Assembly: GCA_015680685.1 (NCBI GenBank)
Contig: MNCI01030164.1
Location: 696,345 to 760,344, forward strand
Direction of reading: 5' to 3'
DNA length: 64,000 nucleotides
From: Gnetum montanum
Taxonomy: Eukaryota; Streptophyta; Gnetopsida; Gnetales; Gnetaceae
Part shown: piece after piece, positions 46,741-58,229 of the stretch
Numbering within the stretch: position 1 is the first letter of the stretch
How the letters are laid out: each line of letters starts with the position of its first letter
Program-made: the position numbers and the translations under genes
Notes under the pieces: model-generated
What the model was told of the DNA's origin: nothing
The model's database searches: none
Seen by the model: only the letters and a program-made list of their open reading frames with translations

Positions 46741-48737
46741 TAATCCTACTTGTTACTAGAATAAGGGATATCCCCCTTAACTAAACATTTGAGCATGGCG
46801 AGGATTAATAGTTGAAAGATGAGGATCCATGCATGTTGGAAATATTGAAACCTGGTTATAATTACCCCATTGGGGTTCACACACTTGATTGTAGTAAGCA
46901 TAGTGGGGAAACTTATAAGATGTAGTTCCTGGATAAAGAGTTGACCCACTATGATATTTGGGACCGTAAGCTGGTATGCAAGGATTAGGATGTTGCCCTC
47001 CATGGTTGTGTTCATTGGGCCATATGGTTGTTGGAGTGTGAGTTGATGGCCCTGATGAAGTAACATAAGGTGTTGGATTCAAAGGGAAGGGTGCACCATA
47101 GTGTTGGGCTTGTGCTAAGTTGGAGAGTGCAGTGGCTTTAGAATTGTGTTTTCCCTCTTATAGTCATGTTTAAAGAAGGGATACTTTTGATGTTGAGGAG
47201 GCCTCTCACTATTGTTGGCAATAGTAGCATAAGCAACGTCCATGCGTTGTTGCTGTGGTGCAAACACCTTAGGAATAGTTGGTGGTGATGTAGAAGGAGG
47301 GAAAAGATGAGAATGTTGAAAATTAGGAGAAGTATGAGGTACACAAGGTGGTGGTATCATTGAAGGTATGGGCTAATAGTATTGGGGAGAATGATAATGT
47401 GGTGAGATAGGGTATGTTGACCCTATTGGAGAAACAGGGTATTGCCCTAGATAAGCATTTGGATTTGGATGATATGAAGGGTGTCTCCAATTTAGGGGTG
47501 GCTTCCTCCATGACTGGGATTGTTGCCATTGTGATCAAACATAGTATTTCTATACGAAATCAGGATGTAACGTGCTTCTCTAATGCTCATATAAATGTAA
47601 CAAGATTGGGCATTGGCCCTTGGGGTAATCATACAGGCAAATGTTGCATTCATACGTGTGATTGGAAATTGAGCTCTTATTTTCCTTATCCCTTCTTTAT
47701 GATTGTCTATTGATACTTTGTCCTGCTTCTTGGGTTTTCAAAACTCTATCTCCAATAATATCAATAAATTCTCCACACTTTTTATGTGTCCATTCCAACA
47801 TCTTATTAATCTTTTCCTTGACTTCCTCTAATGATTGTGGTGTTGGCAAAGATGAATTTTCATCCTTGAGATTGTTGATTTCTCCTTTTTGTGATTATGG
47901 ACCTTTGTTAAGTTGAGATTTTGGTCCCGTTGATGTTTTTCAACACTCTCCCATTGAGCCAATTCTCCTTCTTCTTTTGCTACCCACTTAATAAGCTCTT
48001 GGACTTTATGGATCCGTAGTTCGTATAGTTGACCATGGGCATACATTCCTAAGGTCTCTCTTGTTTCATCACGAAGCCCATCAATGATATGGTACCTTAG
48101 CCTTTCTTCGGAAAACCCATGACCTGGACAGTTGTTTAATAGTGCAATATCTTTCTAAGGCCATGTCCAAGGGTTCATGTTGTGCTTCTTTCCACTCTTG
48201 GATTTGTTTCCTCAAGGCTGACACTCTTGCATACGTTTGATATCTTTTGTTAAAGAGTTCTACCATTGTTGGCCAACGTCGTATTTAATTTTGTTTTAAC
48301 GATCTATACCATACTTTTTCTTGGCCAACGAGTGTCGTAGGAAAGAGCTTAAGTTTTTGCCAACCGTTATCTATGTTGTTCCATGTGTAGGCATCGTAGA
48401 AGGCTTGTAAATGTTGTTGTGGATCTTAGTCATAGCCTCCTGAGAAATTAGGGAAGTTGTTTAAATTGAGCCTGGGTAGGCAGCTCTCTTTATGATGCCT
48501 ATGTGAGATTTGAACAACCTCTTGTATTTGCGTTAGGCTTGTAGTGGCCAGTGGGGGTTCATCATCATTGGGTAAGTTATGCTTTCATGTGTTGGGATAA
48601 CGTTGCTTTCGTTTATGTTTAGAAGAAATCCCCACCTCGGGTTGCGTGATCCAATCTCCATTGTCATATAGTTCGTTGGTTCTCCAATGAACTTCCTCAC
48701 TAGATGTGGCATTATTATAGTCTTGTAGGAGAGGCAT
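46741..48737 (-). pseudogene. T7 gag
   Basis: The start is the ATG at 48735-48737 (MPLLQDYNNATSSEEVHW), about 124 nt from the primer site. The capsid core follows: PRLNLNNFPNFSGGY, DPQQHLQAFYDAYTWNNIDN, KLKLFPTTLVGQEKVWYRSL, then MVELFNKRYQTYARVSALRK and HEPLDMALERY (48081-48266), a clear retrotransposon Gag pattern. 47828-48046 gives ELRIHKVQELIKWVAKEEGE. Near 47650 is the Cys/His cluster CNICLYDYPKGQCPILLHL, then a Pro/Gln-rich tail to 46746. A few stops and shifts. It would form the particle core; the lack of pol makes T7 dependent on another element. Confidence 0.85.
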
Positions 48738-48860
48738 GGTTGTGAAATTATGTGTGAATTTATATGTGACTTTTTATAATTATTTATTTCTAAAAGATAT
48801 ATTGTTAATTCCTATACAGTGACCTTGTATGATATAACTAATCTAGATAACTAGCACCGT

Positions 48861-48877
48861 CCCTAGCAACGGTGCCA
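48861..48877 (-). promoter_or_regulatory. T7 primer-binding site
   Basis: Minus strand TGGCACCGTTGCTAGGG, one base from the LTR, close to the TGGCGCCGTTGCCGGGG site of Athila-type elements. Confidence 0.8.
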
Positions 48878-48878
48878 A

Positions 48879-49670
48879 TGCTGAGTGGTGAGGTACCCCT
48901 ACACTCAACCATACGAATACGAGCGTTTCATGCACGATCCAGTTGAAATTCGCAGATGAACTAGTTGTGGTTCTAGATAGTTATCCTTAGGTCCTAGTTC
49001 TCTATCTTCCCATCTGGACTAGTGTTAACTTTTTCATGTATGATTTAGTCCAGAGTGAGGTGTATGATGTGTTCCTATACTAATGCCACTCCTGGGTATG
49101 ATGGTAAATAAGATTAACTAAGCTAAGAGAGCAAGGGTGAGAGAGAATCTAAACTAGCCTAAGTGAGATGAGCAGCAGTTCCTTGATCATCCGTACACAT
49201 GTTAGACTTCGTACACCACTACCACTAGGATTACCAAGCGCAGATCCTAGGTACACTACTGGGTTACCAAGTAGTCACACTTAAATGCTTATAATCAAGT
49301 CATACTCATTCTATGTTTAATAGGAGTTTAGGGTAAGAAGTTATTAACTAAGAAATTAGTAAATAACAATTAAATAAATAATTAAGCTAAGTGAATGCTG
49401 CAATGATGAAGCAATCTCGATCTTTATTTTCGGTCATGTGCATGTCCAAGTACATCACACTCAAATAAAGGTTCCGTACAATTACAATCACCACACTGTG
49501 GGCATACATTGGGAGGAAAAGGTTTGAGAGAAAAAATGAAAACTAAAATCAAAACTAACTCTAAAACTTAAGTACTACTTATCGGAACTATCTACCTCTT
49601 ATTTATAGATGAGGAGATAGGCTGCGATATCGCGTATGTGATATTGCGGTCGACTAAATGTGACTCATCA
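48879..49670 (-). mobile_element. T7 5' LTR
   Basis: 792 bp, from TGCTGAGTGG to GACTCATCA, aligned along its length with 41093-41888. U3: GCGATATCGCGTATGTGATA at 49623-49642 and the TATA-like CTATAAATAAG on minus at about 49601-49611, some 60 bp from the edge. T7 (8578 bp) sits in the ORF2 of T6. Confidence 0.9.
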
Positions 49671-50168
49671 GCTTCTATCGAGTAGGACACCTTAAGATCC
49701 TTGATTCTCATAGTGGCTTTTGTCTTTTTATTTTTCTAGAACAAATATGTCTCTTCCATGTACCACTCCCCACTAGAAGTGATGATTGGCCACATGGAAG
49801 AGTTTTGCATGTACGTCTTAACCTCTAGTGGAGCATTTTCTAAGAATGGTTCAAAATTCAGTTCCTAGAGGACTAAGCATTGGACATCATGAGGCTTGAT
49901 CGTGTCAAGGCAAGCTTATCTCAATGTAACTTCAAGTCATGGTACAAGCCCTAGTGCCTCTTCTCTTTGAGATTGTTCAGTTGCAACCTCTTCCTCAGGA
50001 ATTTGTTGAAAAAATTCCACTTTGGGCTCCTCCCAAAGAGGTCCCATTGTGTGAATTTCTACTACCTGCTCTTGAGCTTGTTCCTACTATTTCCTTCTAG
50101 CTTTGGGTAATTTATCCCTTAGTTGTAATGGTCCTTCTTCTTGCAACCATTTTAGTCTTGGTGCCATC
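49671..50168 (-). pseudogene. T6 ORF2, N-terminal part
   Basis: It starts at the minus ATG at 50166-50168 (MAPRLKWLQEEGPLQLRDKL), aligned with the T7 start (MALKRGHQEGPAQ). It continues to ELNFEPFLENAPLEVKTYMQ and ends at the T7 insertion; the frame resumes at about 41087 when one copy of the 5-bp duplication is removed. Basic N-terminus, Glu/Gln-rich next. A few TAG stops. Confidence 0.7.
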
Positions 50169-50629
50169 TATGATCACAACATGACCAAGGTTTAGCATTT
50201 AATGTATGACTTAAAACAATTGGGATACCTTATCTATTGAGGTAGTTACACTTGGCTAAGTTGTGACATTGGCCTAGTTGATTATTTTAATATTATTTTA
50301 TTTTTATTTTAATATTAATAAATAATTTTAGGTTTATTAGAGTTTGTTAGAATGGTTAAATTCTCAGAAATTGATGGTTTAATGTTATTCTATTCATTAA
50401 TCCTTTGGGGGAGTTAGAAAAATTTTGAAAAACTTTTCTTTAGAAACCTTAAGGTTTGTGGCCCTCAAAACTAAGAGCTTACCTCTAGTAGCTATAGAAT
50501 CAAGGAACAGAGTGATTTGGACAAATAATGTGAAAATTATGGGCTTTGGAAGGTTTTTGGCTCTAAAAATTTGCAAAAACTTCTCTTTCATTTTGAAGCA
50601 AATGAAAAAAAAAATTCAAAGTGTTAGGT

Positions 50630-50730
50630 AGTGTTTATAGGATTTTTATGCTACATCGACTGGGCCTAGTCAACGAGGCTAAGTCAACATAGTTGACTGC
50701 ATCAACTAGGCCTAGTCAACATGACTATTA
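50630..50730 (-). promoter_or_regulatory. U3-like motif and TATA-like box upstream of T6 ORF2
   Basis: CATCGACTGGGCCTAGTCAA (50654-50673) and CATCAACTAGGCCTAGTCAA (50700-50719) match the U3 of T6 itself (CATCGACGAGGCCTAGTCGA at 59198-59217). On minus they are followed by CCTATAAACAC at about 50631-50641, so the order motif-TATA is as in the LTR. The ORF2 ATG is about 465 bp downstream. Suggests an internal promoter for ORF2; not shown. Confidence 0.45.
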
Positions 50731-52300
50731 ACCACCATTGACTTTGTCAAAAATAATAAAAAAACAAAGAGTTTTTGAATGAAATTTAGATCAAATGGAA
50801 GCCTAAAAAGGCAAGAACATTATAAAAATATTAGAAGAGGATTTTGACATTTATAAAATGAAGAAATGATTAGAGAATGAGAATTCAAGAAGAAGAATGC
50901 CTTAAGGAGCACACAGTTGGATGCATGATGGAGTGCACAAAATATTTGCTTGTAGAAACATCTAAGGGTAAGGGACTTAACCAATGAAACCATGAGATAT
51001 GCAAGTGGGTCCTCCCCATAGTAGCACATGCCCTTTTTACCCTTACATAACCTCAACTAAGAAGTTTGTGGGCCCCATAGTCAATTAATGGTTACAAAAA
51101 GTTAAGGACCAAACCCAGAGAATCTATTTTGGAATTTTAACACATCAAACTAAGACATTAGGCAAAAACATGGATAATCAATAGTGAGGTAAGTTATGAA
51201 AGCATTGATGGATGATATAGAGAGTGGGAATGGATGTCCCAATTATGGTCACATGAAGTCCCTTATGAGAATAATGGTTAAATGATCCAATAAAGTCCAA
51301 CCTTAGTCTAGACCAAAACCAACTAGTTTTAGTGACTTCACATCACCACTCTAGGATTGGTCCATCTCCTTGAGACACAAGAATGCTTCCAAGGGCAACC
51401 ACCATTCCTTATCTAAGAAAAAAAGAGAACCAGAAAGTGAGAAAGCGCCTTAGTTATAGGGGACCTTCAAGCATGGGTAACATATCTTTCTAGTCTCATA
51501 CCTAGTGCTTGTAGCCCATTTATTTTGTCTAAGGGTTTTTCTTTGAATTCCCATCATCATTTTTCATTTCTCTTTCTCTCTCTTTTATGTGTTATTTTTC
51601 TTTCTTTTGAAATTTTTGGATGGGAACCACACCATGCAAAGACTCATTTAACTTCCTATTATTGGTTAACATGGAATGGTAAGAAATCCACGAAAACACA
51701 TATGCACTCAACCAAGTAGAAAGGCATATAGAGCTTTTAATTGCCTTGAAGTCACACCCTTTTCAAACTTTTAAATGCTTTCCAAGCTTGGAAACTACTA
51801 GGATCACAAGTTGGTTAAGGTTTTATTAATAAAAAATGGATCACATATTTCCAAAATGATGAAAGTCATAGAGTTTGTGGATGGGTGGATGACATGGACT
51901 CACTACCTATTCCATGAAAAAGAAACTAGTCTTAGTTATCAATAATCAAAATTCAAAAATAAAAACCAAACATTGGTAATTAAAAACATTAAGTACAAAC
52001 CACCATTAGCAAACAACTACAACATCATTGTTACCTATTAATAATAAAGCAATTTCACACCAAAATAAGGAAAAATATAAAAGAAATTATAAATATTCAA
52101 GAAAAATAAGACATACTAATGATGTGGTAAAACAAAAATCCCAAAAAATTAATAAAGTAAAAAATAAAAGGTCTAAGATGAAAAAATCTTAAAATAAAAA
52201 GTTGTGAAAATAACAATGTTTAAAACAAAAATGTGAAAAACAAAAAGATGAAAATCTAAGGAGCCACTTAAATGGTTAACATGGATGGCCATCTTACCCA
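50731..52300 (-). other. T6 spacer between pol and the ORF2 promoter
   Basis: Non-coding, AT-rich. It aligns in pieces with T5 (32360-33030) and T7 (45400-46400), which shows a conserved order in the family: pol, spacer, U3-like motif, leader, ORF2. Confidence 0.55.
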
Positions 52301-53250
52301 TGATTAAGTTGAAAAGAGAAGATTAGAAATATTGAGCAAGGTCATATATCCATTGAGGTGTTGCTTCCACTGGCTTACTTGGGTTCATGAAAAGGTTTGA
52401 CTTGTTGCATGTTGACTAGCTTCCTTTTGTTTGAGCTCTTAGGTTTGTAAATTAACATGGGCCTAGAAGAAAAAGTTTCATGAATGATGTAAAGGTCCTT
52501 CTCACAACATCTGAAACTTAGTTTGTTGAAGTATGTGTGTGGGGTTTCTATGGAGAACCTTATCTCTAGTTTAAAATTTAACTTTCCTTATTCTTAGGTC
52601 ATGTCATTTCTTGTTGAATGCCTTATGCACTTCATTCCAATATAGGGCCACTAATCAATTTTCATATAGCACATTAAGGTTGATCAATCATTCTCTTTAT
52701 GATAAACTTAGGCCAAGATCTAGGTCACATGCTTTTGAAAGTGTAAGAAGCTCAAATTGAATAGGAAGTGTTGGTAGTTTTTCATACATAAGCTCATAGG
52801 GAGAGTAGCCTATGGGAAGTTTACATGTTGAGCAATGTTGAGTAGTAAGCACAAGGGGCATTGTTGAATTTTGTGCTCTAGTCTCTCCTATATTTGCTAA
52901 CAATTTTCATTAAGATCTTTGTAATCTCCTTATTAGTAACCTCTACTTGAACATTGGCTTGGGGGTAATAGGGTGTTGTTAATTTATGTTAAACCCCCAA
53001 GAGTTGCATGAGCTTGGGAAAAGCGGTGCTTGTGAAATGGGTTTCATTATTAGAAATTCATACATGTTGCACCCCAAACCTATTTACAACATTTTGTTAT
53101 ACAAACCATATAACAATAGTTCATGTATAGTTGATGATGATTGCTACTTCTACCCATTTTGTGCAGTAATCAACAACAATGATTATGTACACCTTTCCAT
53201 TTGACATAGGCATGATGGAATCCTTGAAGTTGATGCCCCATATGTTGAAG
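52301..53250 (-). pseudogene. T6 integrase
   Basis: Reading minus: THFTSTAFPKLMQLLGV, then TTPYYPQANVQVEVTNKEIT near 52925-52980, then YSPYELMYEKLPTLPIQFEL (52697-52903). The catalytic Glu of QVEV is kept, but the second Asp of the expected LDN is Asn (SNN near 53050). The GPY/F-like end is decayed to about 52300. Stops interrupt it. T5 shows the reverse case: Asp kept, Glu lost. Confidence 0.75.
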
Positions 53251-54595
53251 GATTCCAATGGTTGGATCCACTATTAAGGTCTTTTTATTTGAGTGGTCAT
53301 TCCACCATCTCATTGACAATGTTAACAAGAGTGAATAAATTAGTGGAAGTCCCTAAAGATGGTTGTCCAATAATACCCTCCCATTAGGATCTTAATAGTT
53401 GTGTGTATTCTAGCATAATGGCCCCACAAGGACCCTCATGAGTGTCCTATAGAACACATAGTTAATCAACATCAAGTACATACCACCAAAATAGGCCATC
53501 ATCACACACCTTGTAAGAGTGTTCATTGATTTCTATGAAGCATGTGGCCTAATGAAGGTGTTGTTTCTTCCTGTAGTCCAAATCTTATGAAATCTCTTGA
53601 GTGAGAGGATAAGTGAGGAAGCCATCATACCATTTTAGTTTTATGGGTACTTGTTCATTTGGTGTATTATTAAAGAGGAGTTCATCAAAAAAGTGGTTAG
53701 AAAGAGGACTCTCCTCTTTGTTATCCCATCGTAACCGAGACAAGTGATCAATGATCACATTCTTAATTCCCTTTCAATCTACCTTTGTAAGATTGAACTC
53801 CTGCAACATCATCAACCACCATATGACATAGGGGATCACTGTTGGCTTATTCATTAGGAAGTGAATTACACTATGATCAATGTGCACAAACACTTTGTAT
53901 TCAAGCACATAGTGCTTGAACTTTTGTAGAGCATGCACCACCACCATTAGTACTTTCTCTTGTGTGGTGTAATTCAAATGTGTACCCATAATGCTTCAAC
54001 TTGCATAGTGGATGTAATATGGACATTTCTTATTGTCCAACTATGCAAGCATGGCTCCCAAGGCATAATTTGATGCATCTATCATGATATGAAATGGTCT
54101 AGACCAATCAGGTGCTCATAGAATTGGAGTCTCTATGAGTTTCTGCTTGAGGCTCTGAAATGCATTTTCACATTCCTTGGTCCAAATGAATGGAGCATAT
54201 TTCTTTGTAAGCTCAACCAATGATTTTGTGATCTTAGAGAAATTCTATGTAAATCATAAGTAGTAGCCAGTGTGTCCAAGAAATGATTGAACATCTTTAA
54301 TAGTTTTTGGTTGGCGATTTAGTCCTTAGATGACCCTTATCTTTTTAGGGTCTATCACAATCCCTGCTTGAGAAATTTTGTGCCCCAGTACGATGCCCTC
54401 CTAGACTATCAGATGGTTCTTCTACCAATTGAGTAAAATATTTATCTCCACACACCTTGTAAGCACTTGCTCAAGGTAGTCCAAAGCATTCTCAAATGTT
54501 GTGCCATAGGTGGAGAAGTCATCCATGAATACTTCTAACCTACAACCAATTTGTTGCTGAAAAATGCTCAAGATCAAGCATTGCAATGTTGTGGG
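53251..54595 (-). pseudogene. T6 reverse transcriptase (C-terminal half) and RNase H
   Basis: From 54682 down: SPWGTFEYQKMPFSLCNAPT, LEVFMDDFSTYG (both catalytic Asp kept), VQSFLGHTGYY, then RNase H with FHIMIDASNYALGAMLA, the piece 53774-53989 (HALQKFKHYVLEYKVFVHID, HFLMNKPTVIPYVIW) and ends VIIDHLSRLRWDN. It aligns block by block with T5 29560-30470. Stops are mainly TAG. In RNase H, Glu of KKELMA is altered to KVLMV. Confidence 0.85.
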
Positions 54596-55020
54596 AGCAT
54601 TACATAGACTAAAAGGCATCTTTTGATATTCAAAAGTTCCCCAAGGACTCATGAATGTTGTTTTGGCTTGATCCTCTAGCACGACCTAGATTTGGTTATA
54701 GCCACTATAACTATCCAAGAAGCTACAATAGCAATGCCAGCAATAGTATCCAACACTTGATCCACAAAAGGCAATGAAAAGTGATCTTTGAATGTTTCCA
54801 TATTTCATAGCCAGAAGTCAATGATGGCCTATCACTTGCCACCTTTCTTTGGCATAATCATGAGTGGACTAACTCATTAACTATCTGCAATGGAATAGAT
54901 AAACCCCACCTTAAGGAGTTGTTTGATTTTCTCTTTTATGATCTACTTTAATTTGGGATTCAATCACTACTACGATTGCCTCTTTGTCTTCATGGCCAAA
55001 TCAATATAGATACAATGCTG
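54596..55020 (-). repeat. Left arm of a 425-bp inverted repeat (T6 RT N-terminal half)
   Basis: It reads on minus as the start of RT (IKQLLKVGFIYSIAD, LMIMPKKGGK, FKDHFSLPFVDQVLD). It is the reverse complement of 55387-55811 with about five differences. It ends exactly at the single N at 55021. Confidence 0.95.
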
Positions 55021-55021
55021 N

Positions 55022-55811
55022 AGTGGTTGAGAGTTGATCTTGGAAGTAGCACACTTTGCATGGAACCTATTGAGAGTCTGATATGTGTCTATATTGAAAG
55101 AATGGATGAACTAGAGTAAGTTCATCACTAGCTCTTTGATGATGCAAATTATGATACCAATTGAGGGGAGTCGAAAATCTATAAAAATTTTAAACAAATG
55201 CCCTTAGAGTTGAAAACTTGACCTACTAGCATGGAGTGTACATTTTTGAAAAATGGAAAGGCAGTAATAATTAATGCCAATCTTGCTCCTAAATAGAAAC
55301 AAATGCTATTGAGGATGGTCAAAAAATAGACAATAGCCTTTGCTTGGTCATATCCTAAACTCATAGGGATTGATTCTAGGATATGTCAGCATTGTATCTA
55401 TATTGATTTTGCCATGAAGACAAAGAGGAAATTGTAGTAGTGATTGAATCCCAAATTAAAGTAGATCATAAAAGAGAAAATCAAACAACTCCTTAAGGTG
55501 GGGTTTATCTATTCCATTGCAGATAGTTAATGAGTTAGTCCACTCATGATTATGCCAAAGAAAGGTGGCAAGTGATAGCCCATCATTGACTTCTGGCTAT
55601 GAAATATGGAAACATTCAAAGATCACTTTTCATTGCCTTTTGTGGATCAAGTGTTGGATACTATTGCTGGCATTGCTATTGTAGCTTCTTGGATAGTTAT
55701 AGTGGCTATAACCAAATCTAGGTCGTGCTAGAGGATCAAGCCAAAACAACATTCATGAGTCCTTGGGGGACTTTTGAATATCAAAAGATGCCTTTTAGTC
55801 TATGTAATGCT
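55022..55811 (+). pseudogene. T6 protease-RT linker and RT start, on the opposite strand
   Basis: Plus-strand reading gives RMDELE, LEYxxL-like linker with NGKAVIINANLAPK near 55250, MVKK-TIAFAWSYPKLIGID near 55316-55375, then the RT start duplicated from 54596-55020. It is bounded by single Ns (55021 and 55812). Turned round, 55022-55386 would follow 55020 and supply exactly the pol segment missing between T6 gag and RT. It is best read as a contig placed backwards with a 425-bp overlap left in. Confidence 0.8.
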
Positions 55812-55812
55812 N

Positions 55813-58074
55813 AATAGCGTGGGTTAACATAACTATATGAATATTAGAAGGCATTTGGTTTGAAGGGCTTTCAAAAGTAATGGATCTAAAGAATGAAGGA
55901 GATACCAGGTGACCAGCTACATAAGTAGGTGAGGATTTAGTTGGGCTATTGGTTCAAAAGAATGGTCTTTTACAAGATCTTGGTTTCAAACCACTTGGCC
56001 AAGGAGACAACTATAAGTTAATGGCCCTAGTAGCATTACGTTATTGCAGTTGGGCTAGAATCTCATCCTACATGGATAGCACAGGTGGTAATTGGGTTGA
56101 GGGTGGAGGAGCATGTGTTGAAGGATGAGGAGGGTGATAGGGATATGGGGTTTTCCCTCTAGTAGATGGAGAATGAGTTTTATAATACTTCGGAGGGTAG
56201 TACTGATGCTAAAAAGAAGCATGACTAGAAGAGTCATGCAAAGACATTAGTTACTGAACATAGTACCCATAAGGTTATTGTTGCCTTGGTGGTGGCACCC
56301 CCAACAACTGTGGGTGTCACCACCACTGGTATTGCTCATATGGCTATGGTGGAGCTTCACTTAGATAATAAGCTTGTTGTTGTTAGTGGAACTACTTTGA
56401 ATTCCCTTGAGGATAAGACAATCTTCTAGGTGCTTACCTTCTTGCCAATATAGGATTTAGTGCGTACACCCTAGACTCCTTCAAGTGTAACATGATAAGG
56501 CAACATCCTTTAAGATGTTCATATTGGTAAACTTTACATCCATCATTTTCATTTGATTCTAACTCCACAACCTCTTCTACTATCGTAGCCTTATCCTTAC
56601 CCTTATGGTAGGCACGTTCAACTTCTTTTTGCCTCCTATGGTCACGATCATTACTCTAGTCTCTTGATTCTTTTGCGACTTTTAGAGCAATTTAGAATTT
56701 TTTGTCCAAAGAGTTCTATAATTTATCAACCTTGGTCAATATATCAGAAATAAATTTTTTTATTGGCTAGGTTTTTCACTGCACCACCTCATCAAGTGAT
56801 GACTCCTTCTCATTTTCGCAAAATCAAACCTTCCTTTTTCTAATGGAAGGATCCCTATTATATTCCTTAGTACTTTCTCATTTTCTCAACTCTCCTTCCT
56901 CTTTTGCTACCTTATCTATCATCCTTTAGATTTGATGTGCTCTAAGTTCTAGTAATCTTCCTTGGGCATAAACCCCAAGAGTTCTTCTTGTTTCTAATCT
57001 AAGTCCATCTATGATGTGGCAAAGTTGTTCCCACTAAAAATAACCATGGCTAGGGCATTGATGTATGAGAGAATAGTATCTACCCATGGTGGTGTCAAAG
57101 GGTTCATATGTTCCTTGCTTCCATCCTTGGATTGTGAAAGGCTTGAAGATGTATTTGTGAATCAAAGTTATATCCCCCTCAAATCTGGGGATATTATTTA
57201 TGTCAAGTTACTTGATACGACTATCTTTCACATGCCTAGTTGGAATTCTTACTACCCTTGTAATATTTAGCATACTCAAAGTTGTTAAAAAGGCTAGTCA
57301 TCATCATTATTTCAATGTCACCTATGATGTTCTCCACTACCTCTTTGTTCATGGTGGGCCTGGTGATCATTATTATCATGCTACACACCTTTAGCATGAT
57401 TATCCTTTCTGCAACATCTGTCAAAACTAGAAAAGGAAGAAGAAGATGCAGCCGAAGAGGGTGAAGAAGGAGGAGGACTACAACCACCATGGTGTTTGCC
57501 ACCTCCTTCACACTTGTCACAATCATGTTCATCAACTTTCTTGTCATCTTGATGCTTGCCCGAACCCCTACTTTGACTCGCACTTTTGCTTAAACCTAGA
57601 CTATTGATAGTGGACTATAGCTTTAGGTTCAAGCCTCCATCACCACTATCAAGGGATGTAGAATCTTCACATTGAGAACCCCTAGAGGAAGGATCCTCAT
57701 GTTTTCTGGTTGAGTAGGAACAAGGGATTAGTGGGTCATTTCTCCTTCAAAGCCTCATGGTGCTTCTCCTGGTGTCAATCTCTCTTGCATTGTGTTTCAA
57801 TGGGATAGTATTCCTAGTAGTCATGGTCATGCACAATGTACTCTTCTTGAAAATCTTGGATGCCTAACCTTCTAAAAGTTTGGAGCAACATCCTAGGCAT
57901 AGATCAGTCAAGAGGCATTACAATGTTGCCCTCTATATCTCACCATCGTAATTATTCATCTTGAAGCAGGATGAAGCTAAAGTTAGGCACATACTCATTT
58001 GGATGAGTATATACCATTCTACATTCTTGGGACACTGGTAGTTTAGTATCATCGCACTTGTGAGAAGAAAACAT
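55813..58074 (-). pseudogene. T6 gag
   Basis: Probable start ATG at 58072-58074 (MFSSHKCDDTKLPVSQECRM). The middle has HDCDKCEGGGKHHGGC and a Ser/Pro run (57420-57560), then INNIPRFEGDITLIHKY near 57180, HIIDGLRLETRRTLGVYAQG then RLLELRAHQI (56930-57020) and VAKEEGELRK, matching T7 gag. A charged helix and the decayed Cys cluster CKVYQYEHLKGCCLIMLHL lie at 56460-56530; a Pro/Gln/Tyr-rich tail follows to 55813. Part of the capsid core seems deleted. Frames are broken many times. Confidence 0.7.
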
Positions 58075-58210
58075 TTTGTAATTAGAATAAGATATCAGTG
58101 TGCTTAAATTATTATATTTATTTTTAGAATGATTTTTGACATTAGGGTTTGTCCAATGATGTTAATGATTTTTACTATGCCTAGATAGCGCACGTTTCAA
58201 ACAAAAAAAG

Positions 58211-58228
58211 TCCTTAACAATGGTGCCA
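58211..58228 (-). promoter_or_regulatory. T6 primer-binding site
   Basis: Minus strand TGGCACCATTGTTAAGGA, one base from the LTR; same family of site as T7. Confidence 0.8.
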
Positions 58229-58229
58229 A

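Noticed and set aside
54596-55811. Inverted repeat as a foldback transposon or MITE
   Set aside because: The arms are coding sequence of RT, and both ends coincide with single Ns. An assembly cause is simpler.
57236-57583. 115-codon open frame on minus rich in Met, Val and Leu
   Set aside because: It overlaps T6 gag in a shifted frame. The Ser/Pro and Cys/His pieces of gag appear in the neighbouring frame, so this is only the longest stop-free run.
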